From Scatophagus argus (Eukaryota; Chordata; Actinopteri; Scatophagidae), in assembly GCF_020382885.2 (NCBI RefSeq), contig NC_058493.1, forward strand, positions 27,038,999 through 27,102,998: a DNA stretch of 64,000 bases. Direction: 5' to 3'. Numbering within the stretch: the first letter of the stretch is position 1; each line of letters starts with the position of its first letter. This document shows positions 51,622-61,599 of the stretch, piece by piece. The translations under genes and the position numbers were made by a program. Below the pieces are notes generated by a model that worked only from the letters and a program-made list of their open reading frames with translations, was not told the origin of the DNA and ran no database searches.

Positions 51622-54600
51622 GTACTGCTCAAACATCACGGGATTTAAATGCTTCTACAGACTCAGAATGTCAAACCACATTCAAGACCATCGCCCGTCT
51701 CTAAATCTGCATTCGTCGTATCCCGTTGATATTTTCGTAGCAAAACAGTACAAATACGACTTCAGATCCTCAGCGTTTTAACAAGTTGTGTTGATGCTAA
51801 ATACCTTCACCTCTCGACTCTCAGCAGCCGCCAACTAAAAATCCAGCAAAAGATTACGACGACCTGTTCGACGACGATGACGACAGAGTGATGGACGAAG
51901 GACTGAGTGACACCAACTCGCCGCTGAAGAGAGCTGTCGCCGGGGACGACGACGATGACGACGATTTCCTCATGCCTGCAACGGGGCGGGTGAGGAACAG
52001 AGGGGCGATCCTGGACGATGAGAACTCTCTGGGTGAGTGAAAGGAGATCAGAGTCCACTGATGCATTTCCTCGCATCTGAGAGGCTGAAACCAGTCGCTC
52101 TTTGTTACCAAAAATTTCTGTTTACATGTTTATTTAATTTACTCTTCATTCTTTACGTTAATCTCATTAATTAAAAATAAAAAAATAAAAACAGCAGCTC
52201 ATGAATCTGCTTGTTGACTTGTTTTGGTCTGAATACCAGATTCAGTTGAATGGAGGCAAAATGCGTGTAAAATTTTTGTGCTTCTTGTCTGCTAAAAACG
52301 ATTCTATCTTTCTGTCCGTGTCTTCACTCAGACACAGGATCGCTGAGGCTCGGTCAGGGCAAATTCGGGGACGATGACGACACGGGCAGCGCCGTCGTGC
52401 CTGCAGCCGCTCCGTCGGGTCCTTTGCGTCCCGTCTATGAGGGGCCCCTGCCGACGCCTCCTCAGAAGGCCTTTCAGCCAGGCTCCACCCCGGCACATCT
52501 CACACACCGCTTCATGGTAGGACTCACTGGCAGAGCGTAGGCTGACGTGACAGGGAATCTGCTCTTTTTAGCTGTATGAGCTCTGCTGCTCCAAAATGAA
52601 CTGTGCTTTGAACTAAATAAGAAAGAAAACGATTTCCTGTCACACAATTGTTCCTCAGATGTGGAACTCCGTGGGAATAGTGCGCAGCTACAATGATGAG
52701 CAGGACAACGCCATCGATGTGGAGTTTCACGACACGGCCGTGCACCACGCCATGCACCTCACCAACTCGCTGGGTCACACCATGGCTGATCTTTCCCAGG
52801 AGGCCGTACTGCTGGCCTGCCCCAGCACGGACGAGCTCGCCAGGTAAGACTCCTTCGATCCTCTTTTACTGTTCCCTCTTTTCGGTAAGTCTTTTCAACC
52901 TGCTCTTCCTCTCTTCTCAGTAAGCTTCAGTGCCTCCACTTCTCATCATGGGACACCAATAAGGAGTGGATGGTGGACCTGCCGAAGGGCGAGGACGTGA
53001 AGGCGCTGTGTCTGGGTCAGGGCTGGGCGGCGGTGGCCACCAGCTCACTGATGCTCCGACTCTTCTCCATCGGCGGAGTCCAGAGGGAGGTCTTCAGCTT
53101 ACCGGGGCCCGCGGTGTGCCTGGTCGGACATGGAGAGCAGCTGCTCGTCGTCTACCACCGCGGTGAGACACACGCACAGAGCAGAGGAGAGACTGTAACG
53201 CAATCCGCTCATCGGTTTAACACAACTGTAATGGTGACTGATAGACGTTACAGCTTCTTTTCACTGTGGGGTTGACTGGTCTGCTGACACGAGTATCTCA
53301 TACGCAGAACATATTTGTCATGAGTACGAGTATCATCCAGGTAATCTGTATCAGTGACTCTGCTCGTGATGACGTGAGTTCTCATTATGAAACCGACTCA
53401 CATTAAAATAAAGTTAAGAAAATTGCTCCTATGCTCCTGTGATCGTAAACTTTGACCTGACACTCTGAGGCTGTTCTGTAAATACTTTCAGAGTGAATAA
53501 CAAACACAGCAACAAGTCAATTTCAGCTTCCTGTCTACACTGTAAAACACTCTTGAACACTACAGCAGCATTTAGCCTTTTGACTGGCAGAGATACAAGC
53601 AGTAAATGAATATCATGTCGTTATTTATTCTGCATTTATCACAACACTGCAACTGGATCAGAGCCTCACTCACTCATGAACAGCAGTTTTTCTTTGTGCT
53701 GAAGCTTCAGCGAGGCCTTACGTTGGTGCGTGTGCTGTGTTTTCCATCATCAGCTACAGGATTTGATGGCGATCAGGCTCTGGGTGTCCAGCTGCTGCAG
53801 CTGGGTCGACGGAAAAAGCAGCTCATCAACGGCGAACCCCTCCCGCTGTCTCACAGATCCCATCTGTCCTGGCTGGGGTTCAGTGCCGAGGGTCAGTTTG
53901 TCAAGAAAAATGTTTTTTACTTCTCCTGGAAACATTCCTCTGATCTTGTTTATGCAAAATAAATTAATAGAAGTGATTAAAAACTCTTAACCGAAGCAGC
54001 ATCTTCCTGGTCTTTGGACTGTCAAGGTGACTGCGGCGTTTTGCTTCCTCAGGTACGCCGTGCTGCGTGGATTCGGAAGGCGTGGTCCGGATGCTGAATC
54101 GCTCCCTGGGCAACACGTGGACACCAGTGTGCAACACCAGAGAGACATGCAAAAGTAAATCGGATCACTACTGGGTGGTCGGAGTGCACGAGAACCCTCA
54201 GCAGCTCAGGTGAATGTCGCCTGGTTTTTCAGCCTGGATGGATCAGGTAGCTCAGACAAATTTTAAAGGCAGCAGAGTTAGATTTTCACCACCGTGAAAT
54301 CTCATGAGCGTTTGGTTGTAAATAAAAAAAATCCTAACTGTAATCGGCAGGTTACGATATGCAAAAAGACCACGCCAAGAGCTTAGATTTTCTGGTCTGT
54401 GGTTGGTTTCTGGTCTTGGTTTGTGCTGTTGTTTCTGAGGTTTCTTAAATCCAGCCTGTTCTCGTCCTGTCAGGTGTATCCCATGTAAAGGCTCCAGGTA
54501 CCCCCCCACCCTGCCCAGACCGGCTGTGGCCATCCTGCCCTTCAAGCTGCCTCTGTGTCAGACCACCACAGAGAAAGGACAGATGGAGGTTTCTAACACA

Positions 54601-57600
54601 GTTATTGATACTGAAAGCTGATAAACGGGGAAATGCGTCTCTGTCATGTAAAGTGGAAGTGCGTGGTTTCCATTCAGCCTGTCGTCTTCTGTCGTCCTCC
54701 AGGAGCAGTTCTGGCGTTCGGTCCTCTTCCACAACCACTACAGCTTCCTGTCGTCCAGCGGCTACGAGATAGACGAGGATGGGCAGAGTCGATCCCAGAA
54801 GGAGCAGCAGGAGCTGCTCATGAAGATGTTTGCGGTGAGTATGAAAACTTTCTGTGGCCGCTGCAGTTTGCTTCTGACGCCTTCAGAGGGATTAAATGAC
54901 GTGGAATCGACGTCTTCTTCCAGCTGTCCTGTAAGCTGGACAGAGAGTTTCGCTGTGTGGAGCTGGCAGAGCTGATGACTCACAACGTGGTGACTCTGGC
55001 CATTCGATACGCGTCCCGGTCCAGGCGCATGGCCCTGGCCGAGCGGCTCAGCGAGTTGGCACTGGAGAAAGCCAATCAGACGCAGGAAGAAGAGCCAGAG
55101 GAAGAGGAGTCACAACACACCAGACGGACCTCTGGGTAATTCACAACACATCTGGAGATGAGTCAAGACTATTGTTTTTCATCCCTCTAAAGGGTTCAAA
55201 ACCGCTTCAAACAAAATGTTGTTTTTTTGATTTTGTGCTGATTAAATCAGGTTGAGTTGAGCTTTGAGCCAGGACCTCCAGTAATTGGATCAAATCACCC
55301 ATAGAAAATGAAAATAGTTACGGTTACTTGAGTGTGAGTTAATATTTTATTAGCATGAAAGTAAATTTAAGCAAACAGCAGCTCAGATCTAACTGACTTT
55401 GCTGTGTGAAACTGAGATGAAGCCGAGATACAAACTTTTCTTAATTTGTTTTTGCTTACTTGGTTAATGACCAGAATAAGGTATGACCAGCGCGGGGTCA
55501 CAGGAGAACATTACAGCCAGGAGGGGGAGGAGGAGGAGCAGCAGCAAGGAGAGGAGCTCGGGGAGGAAGAGGATGGACAGGAGATGGAGACCGAAGAGGC
55601 AGCAGAAACCAGAAAGCGTCAGTTTTTGCTTCTTTCTTCAGCTTCCTTTTTAGCACAAGGTGTCAGTGATGGCGTCTAATGTGTCTGATGTGTGACTCAA
55701 CCTGCAGGTGTGAATCCATTTGCTAAAGAAGCTGATCCACGTGAGAAACCGTCTCTGATCCCAAGTGAGTAAACCCCTCCAGCAGCCTTTATGGTTAAAT
55801 AGTTTCCTGTGTATTCATGCATGTTTGTTCTTTTGCAGCTGGTAAATGTGGACGTGCAAACCCTTTCAAGGTAAGAACTAAACCTGTTGTGATGGCAGCT
55901 CTGTTGGACGTGAACGTGCGAAACGAGTGTGAGGATGCAAGCCTGAGAGAGGCGGACATGTTTGGTGATGCACATCTGGATGGGATGTGTGCAGGTGCTG
56001 GGCTCGGGGAAACCATCGGCTTCGTCCGGTCAGCCTCGTGTGACTAACATCCTGGACAGCATGACGTCCAGCAGGAAGTCTGGTCCCCTCAGCGGACTTG
56101 CAGGGAAACCAAACAAAGGGCCCGTCCTGAAACCGCTAGTCCCCAGACCCAGGACAAAGGTGTCGTAGTCTCAGAAATGCTCACAGCATAACAGCAAATC
56201 ATCTGCATATGCGTTTAAGTTGATGAAACCTGCAGACTGCGCCTGTTTACTCATCAAGTATTTCTGCTTATAATTTCCTCTCTCCAGACTCAGTCCACTC
56301 TGCTGCAGATGACTGGCACAAAGGCAGCCAATAAGAGGCCTCCGGAGAACACGGAGCCAGCGGGCGACGTCCCGCCTCCGCCTGCAGAAGACGCTGAAAA
56401 TAAGAGGTAACGTACGACCTGAGTAACGAACCCTTTGAAATGACTTGATTGGAGGCCGCGTGGCGGACTGACTCGGGTTGTGATGTTGACTGCGTGTGTT
56501 CAGGCCCAAGACGGGCTTCCAGCTGTGGCTGGAGGAGAACAGGAAGAGCATCACAGCTGACCACCCAGACCTGGAGGAGACGGACATCATCAAAGAGGCC
56601 ATGGGGCGCTTCAGGACGCTGTCAGCAGAGGAGCGCCTGGTATGTAGTCGTCCTGAATAATTTGCAGTCTGCTGACTGAGAGGCCCTGAACTCGTGTTAT
56701 TCGAGCTTATTGTTATTCATCTTATCTTCAGCTGGTAATTACTTTTAAAATCCCGCCTGAAGGTGCAGTCCGTTGTTTTTGAGCTAAGACGTGCTGATTT
56801 TCTGCGTTTGGTATAAGTTAGAGAACGTTTTAAAGGGACAGTTCACCTCAAAATCAAATGACACGTTTTTCCTCTCACCTGCATTGAAACTCCGCCCAGT
56901 TTCTCATATGTCCAACGGGACATCACGGTGTCCTTCATTTTCTCCCTCACAAGGGATTTAAATGTGTACAGTGAGCTGTTTTCCCTGAAGAACAAACTGA
57001 GAGCAAAACCCCAGAGAAACCCATCCATTAGAGTGTGGAAGGCGGCTGTGATATCCGCTGTCAGTTACATAATTTTTTGAAATTTGATTACCGTGTGTTT
57101 TAATGAAGAGTAAAAAGGCAGCCTGAACAAAATATGCAGGAGACCTAACAACATCCTGCTGTTTTTGAGTCCAGGGATGCTTTACATTAACACAACCCGG
57201 ACGACATGAAATGGATGGATGGATTAATCAGATAAAGATGATAAATCCAACTTTTGGCTCAAACTTCCCCTGATGAGATGCCGTTACTGCGAGCAGCGCG
57301 ACGGTGTTTGCTGCATGTGTAAAACAGACATCATCATCATCATCATCATCAGCATCAGACATCTGCTTGACAGACTGCTGATGATGTGCGTCACACCTGA
57401 CAGGTGGAGGAGGTGCAGCCTCAACACAGTCCTGTGGGGTCACATGATTTCCACTGATTTTTTTTTTTTTTTTTTTTTTAACCAGATGTCATTTCGCTGC
57501 CTCGATAGTCGATAGGTGAACAAATGAAGGTGCTCATGTCAGTAATTACACTCCTCATCCTTTCATCCACCTGAGTGCTAACAGACGTCAGCCCGCTTGT

Positions 57601-58018
57601 GCAGAGTCCAGGTTGTGACCCCGCATACATCACGACTCTCAGCAGAAAGCTGAATGGAAGAAAAGAGGAAGTGAATGAGGGTGGAGGGTGGGAGGCGCCG
57701 GTTGCCTGGGAACCCTGTCGAGTGTGTTTTGGCAGCGAGGGCACAAAGCATTGATCTTATGATAATACTGTGTGAGGGACGGCGAACTGCAGGAGAACAA
57801 GCGGCCATACAGTTGTTTTTTTTTTTTAGTTGCTTTTAAAGGACAATTCCAGAGTGATATTTGTTCTTTCTTCTTTTTTCTTTAAAGGAGTATTTGTGGT
57901 TTATAAGAAGTATTTGCATCCAAACTGTTTTGAAAGTAGACAAATGTTCAAGTCCTGAGCAAATTAAACACAACAGAACAAATATGAACCTGAGGCTCAT
58001 TTCTATCACTGTGTGTTT

Positions 58019-58057
<39 letters not shown>

Positions 58058-58781
58058 GTGATCTAGACAGACGTCTAGCATGAAACCTTGTTCTACTCCG
58101 TCTGAATGCAATAAAGCGAAAGGCGAGACGTCACAGCTCGGACCGTCTACCAGCTCTGTTTGTGTGTTTGAATATGCGTGGGGTTAATGGCAGCGCTTCA
58201 TGGAGGTGAAGAGTGTGTGTGTTTGTGTGGCCAGTCCACTCACCAGGCCTGATGATTCATCCCGGCTCCATTACATCCAGCAAAGTGCTTCCTTTTGTCT
58301 CAGCTCAGAGAGGGGAAAATAAATAAATAAATAAGAGCACGAGGAGGAGAAGAGCCAGCAGGCCAAAGAGATGCAGCCTGTCAATAGTGATTATACATGA
58401 CAGGATGCAATTTAAACTGCAGCCCGAGTGTCCGTGTGTGTCATCATCCTGTAGGTGTTTGGAGCCCAGACAGAAACCCGACGACAATACAAATTCATTT
58501 TGTCCTGCTCGGTAATTAACATGTGCACTGCATGTTCCTTTTCTTTTATTTCATTTTTACTTTCTTTGTTCGCTCAGTCATGGACGGAAAAAGCAAAAGG
58601 CCCGACGGGAGACGCGGCAGATCTGAAGAAGAGGAAACGAGCAGAAGGAGGAGGAGGAGGAGGAGGAGGAGCAGCGGCAAATGAAAATGGACAAACGGAA
58701 GAAGATGAAAATAGTGCCAAGAAGAAGAAGTCTTTGGATCCTTGCTCCAAGCTTTCGACGTTTGCTTTCAACAAAAGCTAA
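46249..58781 (+). CDS. wdhd1: WD repeat and HMG-box DNA-binding protein 1 (AND-1/CTF4), complete
   Basis: Coding exons: 46249-46325, 47508-47619, 47752-47903, 49047-49158, 49787-49837, 49926-50021, 50139-50231, 50360-50466, 51486-51621, 51825-52032, 52332-52516, 52659-52843, 52921-53162, 53754-53891, 54053-54209, 54474-54588, 54703-54834, 54924-55135, 55475-55617, 55708-55764, 55839-55870, 55995-56159, 56288-56406, 56504-56639, 58578-58781. All introns are GT-AG and all phases join: 3366 coding bases, about 1121 residues (human about 1129). The start MPCERKPMRYGHSEGHTEVC matches the family start. Regions: WD40 (about 1-310), acidic linker (about 315-400), SepB (about 420-830), charged tail, HMG box (about 1010-1075), basic C-terminus ending STFAFNKS. 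Family role: a trimeric hub joining the CMG helicase and DNA polymerase alpha at replication forks and supporting sister-chromatid cohesion in the nucleus. Confidence 0.95.
46490..46750. repeat. Teleost interspersed repeat in a WDHD1 intron
   Basis: It begins GGGGCTGCAGGTAACGACTA and runs through ATTAATCAATTAGTTGTTTG, GGAGCCCAAGATGACGTCTT and the closing TTAATCGTTCATCTCTAAAC. This is the order of a common fish dispersed repeat; related fragments lie at 12424-12560 and 61800-61850. Confidence 0.55.
47960..48040. repeat. Fish repeat fragment in a WDHD1 intron
   Basis: TTGTTTGTTTAATCCATACA followed by AAACCAATAATTTGTGGTTG is a piece of a dispersed repeat that elsewhere carries the TTAGCTTAGCTTAGCATAAAG segment, seen separately at about 59710. 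Confidence 0.4.
50545..50883 (+). repeat. tRNA-like fish interspersed repeat, copy 3 (in a WDHD1 intron)
   Basis: The same family as 30906-31143. It contains GTCACCTCACAGCAAGAGGG, the box-B match GGTTCGAATCCCGG, GGAGTTTGCATGTTCTCCCT and GGATAAGCGGGTATGGAAGA, with a GGATGGATGGA tail. It is the longest copy here, although its extreme 5' end is missing. Same orientation as WDHD1. Confidence 0.7.
51825..52516 (+). CDS. wdhd1: WDHD1 exons encoding the acidic linker
   Basis: Exons 51825-52032 and 52332-52516. The first is rich in Asp/Glu (DDLFDDDDDRVMDEGL, then DDDDDDDFLMPATGR) and reads into the conserved GRVRNRGAILDDENSL. The second carries RPVYEGPLPTPPQKAFQPGS and LTHRFM, which leads into SepB. 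Phase 1 joins the exons (G|AC, Asp). The acceptor of the first is a TCAGCAG tandem site, so one Gln may be optional. Confidence 0.92.
52659..55135 (+). CDS. wdhd1: WDHD1 exons encoding the SepB trimerisation domain
   Basis: Seven exons give residues from about 444 to 837. Highly conserved stretches are MWNSVGIVRSYNDEQDNAID, VEFHDTAVHHAMHLTNSLGH, LGQGWAAVATSSLMLRLFSI, TPCCVDSEGVVRMLNRSLGN, DHYWVVGVHENPQQLR and SCKLDREFRCVELAELMTHN. In yeast Ctf4 this C-terminal region forms the trimer and binds Pol alpha and GINS peptides; conservation here suggests the same role. Confidence 0.93.
55475..58781 (+). CDS. wdhd1: WDHD1 exons encoding the charged tail and HMG box
   Basis: Exons 55475-55617 (Glu-rich), 55708-55764, 55839-55870 (ANPFK, part of a conserved GRxNPFK motif), 55995-56159 (VTNILDSM, KPLVPRPRTK), 56288-56406, 56504-56639 and 58578-58781. 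The HMG box reads RPKTGFQLWLEENRKSI … ETDIIKEAMGRFRTLSAEER, crosses the 1.94-kb last intron and ends SWTEKAKG. The last exon has basic clusters KKRKR and KKKK (likely nuclear import) and an eight-glycine run from a GGA repeat at 58647-58670. Stop TAA at 58779-58781. Confidence 0.92.
56640..58577. other. wdhd1: Last WDHD1 intron
   Basis: The longest intron of the gene (1.94 kb), interrupting the HMG box. It contains a repeat-like 'AAAGGGACAGTTCACCTCAAA' segment (about 56834), an ATC trinucleotide run (about 57328-57350), a long T run (about 57459-57479) and a CA tract (58020-58053). Confidence 0.85.
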
Positions 58782-59020
58782 ATGTTCGGTTTTTGTTCAG
58801 GTTTGTGGGCTGAAGCTGCTTGCTGCGTCGATGAAACCTTCTCTGCTCTTTGAGGCACTTAAGCAGAACGTTTAAAGTTTGCTGTTTTTGTTTTGTTTTT
58901 TAATGCCTTCAAAGTTTCAGCACTGATGAGTGAGTGACATTCATCAGTCATGGAGTATCTTTGATTTTGTTTTTACATTTGTAACATTTCTGAAAACCTG
59001 TTGTTGTATTTTAACCTTTG

Positions 59021-59026
59021 AATAAA
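59021..59026 (+). terminator. wdhd1: WDHD1 polyadenylation signal
   Basis: AATAAA 240 bases after the stop codon, in GAATAAATGTAAATG, followed by a T/GT-rich stretch (TTTTGGTTTTTGTTTTCC). This gives a 3'UTR of about 260 bases. Confidence 0.75.
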
Positions 59027-59133
59027 TGTAAATGTCCCTCACATTTTGGTTTTTGTTTTCCTTTCTTTGGCTTCAGCTTTGCACAAAGCGGCAAACTCTG
59101 AGCTGCCGGAAGAGTCGAGACGACCGACGAAGC

Positions 59134-59353
59134 GTTTGTCTTGTGTGACCACTGGTTTCCGCTGAGCACTGATATAAAATACGTAGTTTGATTTTTAAAT
59201 AATTCCGAAAACAGCTGCTCACTGCAGTTTTTAGTAATTGGAGGAAATGGTGCGTTTGTTTGGGACTATTTTCAGCGGCAGATTAATCCACATTTGATTC
59301 CCTGGTGAATATTTTTCAAGTAAAAATGTCAAACATTTGCTGGTTCTAGTGTT
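59134..59353. repeat. Source copy (A1) of a 220-bp dispersed duplication
   Basis: This stretch, just after the WDHD1 poly(A) signal, recurs at 61229-61448 with the same length and three visible substitutions. Its start GTTTGTCTTGTGTGACC and end GGTTCTAGTGTT are shared by both copies. Confidence 0.95.
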
Positions 59354-59654
59354 TTCAACTATGTTCTTGATATTTTATAGACAAGTTCTTCTTGTCCTTT
59401 GGATACTTGAGCACATTTTGATGCAAGCACTTGGGTTAAGTGAAGTCACATTTTTATATGTGCTCTTCAGGTAAAGTGTGAATCATTACTACTCAAAGCA
59501 TTACTGAAAGTGTAAATTTCTTATACGCATTTACTTCATCTCATACCCTGTATAGTGTATTTTACGTGTTTGTCGTATTTCTGAGCCGCAGTGAAGGCCT
59601 CACCATTGAATACTTGACATTGGACATATTTAGTCCTCTCAGCTGCAGTGTTAA

Positions 59655-59800
59655 GGAAAAGCAAAGAGGCAGAGAGTTAGCTTAATGTCTGTACAGTAAA
59701 TATGAATCTCTAGGCAGTTAGCTTAGCTTAGCATAAAGACTTGAAACGGCGGGAAACAGCCAGCCTGACTTTGTCCAAAAGAAAATAAAATCTAACCACT
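59655..59800. repeat. Teleost interspersed repeat fragment (TTAGCTTAGCTTAGCATAAAG type)
   Basis: GGCAGTTAGCTTAGCTTAGC then ATAAAGACTTGAAACGGCGG and GAAACAGCCAGCCTGACTTT is a familiar dispersed repeat core in fish. Lies between WDHD1 and the GCH1 promoter. Confidence 0.5.
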
Positions 59801-60188
59801 ACAACCAGCGGGCGGTTTGACCTGCCAGAGGACGGCCATCAGTCCTGCACCTCGGCCAGTTTTGTCTTGGGTTTTTCCCTACAAAAACTCGAAACAATTA
59901 AATGTACGCTGTATTGTTATACACTGCAGGGACGCCCATCTGACAACAACTTTGCTTTAAGATGGTTTATAGAGTGAAAATATAATTTTGCCAAACTGTT
60001 TGATCGCCCTTAAATATTTATTTGTTCGTTCAATATCATCTATTTCAATGTATCTTAACTTTATGTTTTCCTTTTGTGCAAACCTCAAGTGAAATTTTTA
60101 GAAATGAAGTTTGTTTTCCACGTATGAGTGAATATTGAGACTCCCCGCGGCTCCTCATCTCCATGTTTTGAATGGAAGAATGGTTGGG

Positions 60189-60239
60189 CCCCGCCCCCCG
60201 GAACCACCAGCCAATAGGAGCTCCCCCGCGGGTATTAAA
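60189..60239 (+). promoter_or_regulatory. gch1: GCH1 core promoter: GC box, CCAAT box, TATA-like box
   Basis: A GC box (CCCCGCCCCCC, 60189-60199), a CCAAT box (CCAATAGGAG, 60211-60220) and TATTAAA (60233-60239) sit in order and close together. They are 130-180 bases before the GCH1 ATG, in CpG-rich DNA. The order CCAAT then TATA-like matches what is known of the mammalian GCH1 promoter. I did not find the upstream CRE of mammals. From TATA spacing, transcription should start near 60265. Confidence 0.7.
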
Positions 60240-60369
60240 GCGTGAGGATGCTTGGTTTGTGAGAGCGCAGCGCACGGCACTAAGAAACACGAAGTGAAGT
60301 CTGGCGAAAGAAAAAGGTGATCCAACAAGTGGCGCTCAGCAGAGAGGAAACCGGGAGGTGGACACAGTG

Positions 60370-60730
60370 ATGGAGCATCCCAAACAGACACCGCACAGCC
60401 CGAACGACAAGAAGGACAGCGGGGACGGCGGCTCCGTGCTCAACGGACACTTTGACGGGATGGTGAAGCGGCAAGCCGCCGTATCGCAGCCTCCGTGCGC
60501 GGCGTCCGCCTCGCACCGGCCGCCCTCGTCAGTGATGGAGAGCTGGAGGGAGGAACACACCAGGAGCCTGGAGGACAACGAGATGAACCTGCCGTCCCTG
60601 GCCGCGGCTTACACCACCATCCTGCGGGGGCTCGGGGAAGACCCGCAGCGGCAGGGGCTCCTCAAAACCCCCAGGAGGGCCGCCACCGCTATGCAGTTCT
60701 TCACCAAGGGCTACCAGGAGACGATCATCG
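60370..60730 (+). CDS. gch1: GTP cyclohydrolase 1, first coding exon (partial gene)
   Basis: ATG at 60370 (an upstream in-frame GTG at 60358 is unlikely to be used) and donor ATCG|GTGAGT after 60730: 120 codons plus one base. The N-terminus (about 1-65) is variable, as usual for vertebrate GCH1. From about 67 it reads [40 protein letters not shown] and [13 protein letters not shown], the conserved N-terminal helices of the enzyme. Family knowledge: GCH1 converts GTP to dihydroneopterin triphosphate. This is the first and rate-limiting step to tetrahydrobiopterin and, in fish, to pteridine pigments; it acts as a cytosolic homodecamer regulated by GFRP. The zinc and catalytic residues lie in later exons, which I did not find up to base 64000. 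Confidence 0.95.
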
Positions 60731-61069
60731 GTGAGTTTCTAAATCCACAAAGCCGCTCAGGGACGGCTGGGATTTGGTGTGCGCTTCAACAGGTGGCAGG
60801 TCTGAGCGGAGGGGAAAGTGAAGCTCACAAAACTTGTTTTAAATTATGTGAAACCAAAACCGCTCAACAGGATGTACTCAGGAGCTGCGCTAACGAGCAG
60901 ATTTCTTATCATGTCACTTTATACTGCACTTCACGGGGACATACTGTAGTTTTTAGTCGTCTACATTCATACATACATACTAATACCACACCGAAATACT
61001 GCATCACAGGTGAAGTCACTGCAGTGAAGCGTTTATTTCGCTCAAACATATGATACTCATGAGAGTGCA

Positions 61070-61224
61070 GTTGAAGTATTATAAGTGAAAGCGAAAACCA
61101 AACCACCAACCAAATCTTTTGGCATAAAAAAGTAATTTAAACGACTAATGAAAGCCAATTCCTTTTCTATCTTATTCATGACACCTCACATGTTTTGTTT
61201 GTGAAGTAACTGGAGCTGTCAGCT
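61070..61224. repeat. Duplicated segment B, copy 1
   Basis: A 155-bp segment starting GTTGAAGTATTATAAGTG and ending GGAGCTGTCAGCT. It is repeated at 61446-61599 with a couple of substitutions and a one-base length difference. Confidence 0.95.
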
Positions 61225-61228
61225 TTGT

Positions 61229-61448
61229 GTTTGTCTTGTGTGACCACTGGTTTCCGATGAGCACTAATATAAAATACGTAGTTTGATTTTTAAATAATTC
61301 CGAAAACAGCTGCTCACTGCAGTTTTTAGTAATTGGAGGAAATGGTGCGTTTGTTTGGGACTATTTTCAGCGGCAGATTAATCCACATTTGGTTCCCTGG
61401 TGAATATTTTTCAAGTAAAAATGTCAAACATTTGCTGGTTCTAGTGTT
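61229..61448. repeat. Dispersed duplication A, copy 2 (inside GCH1 intron 1)
   Basis: A 220-bp copy of 59134-59353 in the same orientation, with three visible differences. It sits between the two B copies. Four unexplained bases (61225-61228) join B1 to A2; at the other end A2 and B2 share GTT (61446-61448). Confidence 0.95.
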
Positions 61449-61599
61449 GAAGTATTATAAGTGAAAGCGAAAACCAAACCACCAACCAAATCTTTTGGCA
61501 TAAAATGTAATTTAAACGACTAATAAAAGCCAATTCCTTTTCTATCTTATTCATGACACCTCACATGTTTTGTTTGTGAAGTAACTGGAGCTGTCAGCT
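61446..61599. repeat. Duplicated segment B, copy 2
   Basis: A 154-bp copy of 61070-61224, directly after A2. Downstream sequence is unique from TAGTTTTCCTCTGACG onward. Confidence 0.95.

Noticed and set aside
56171..56602. Minus-strand frame of 143 codons
   Set aside because: Antisense shadow of two WDHD1 exons.
60731..61053. Continuation of the GCH1 frame past 60730
   Set aside because: The conserved family sequence stops at the GTGAGT donor, and the following residues have no GCH1 character.
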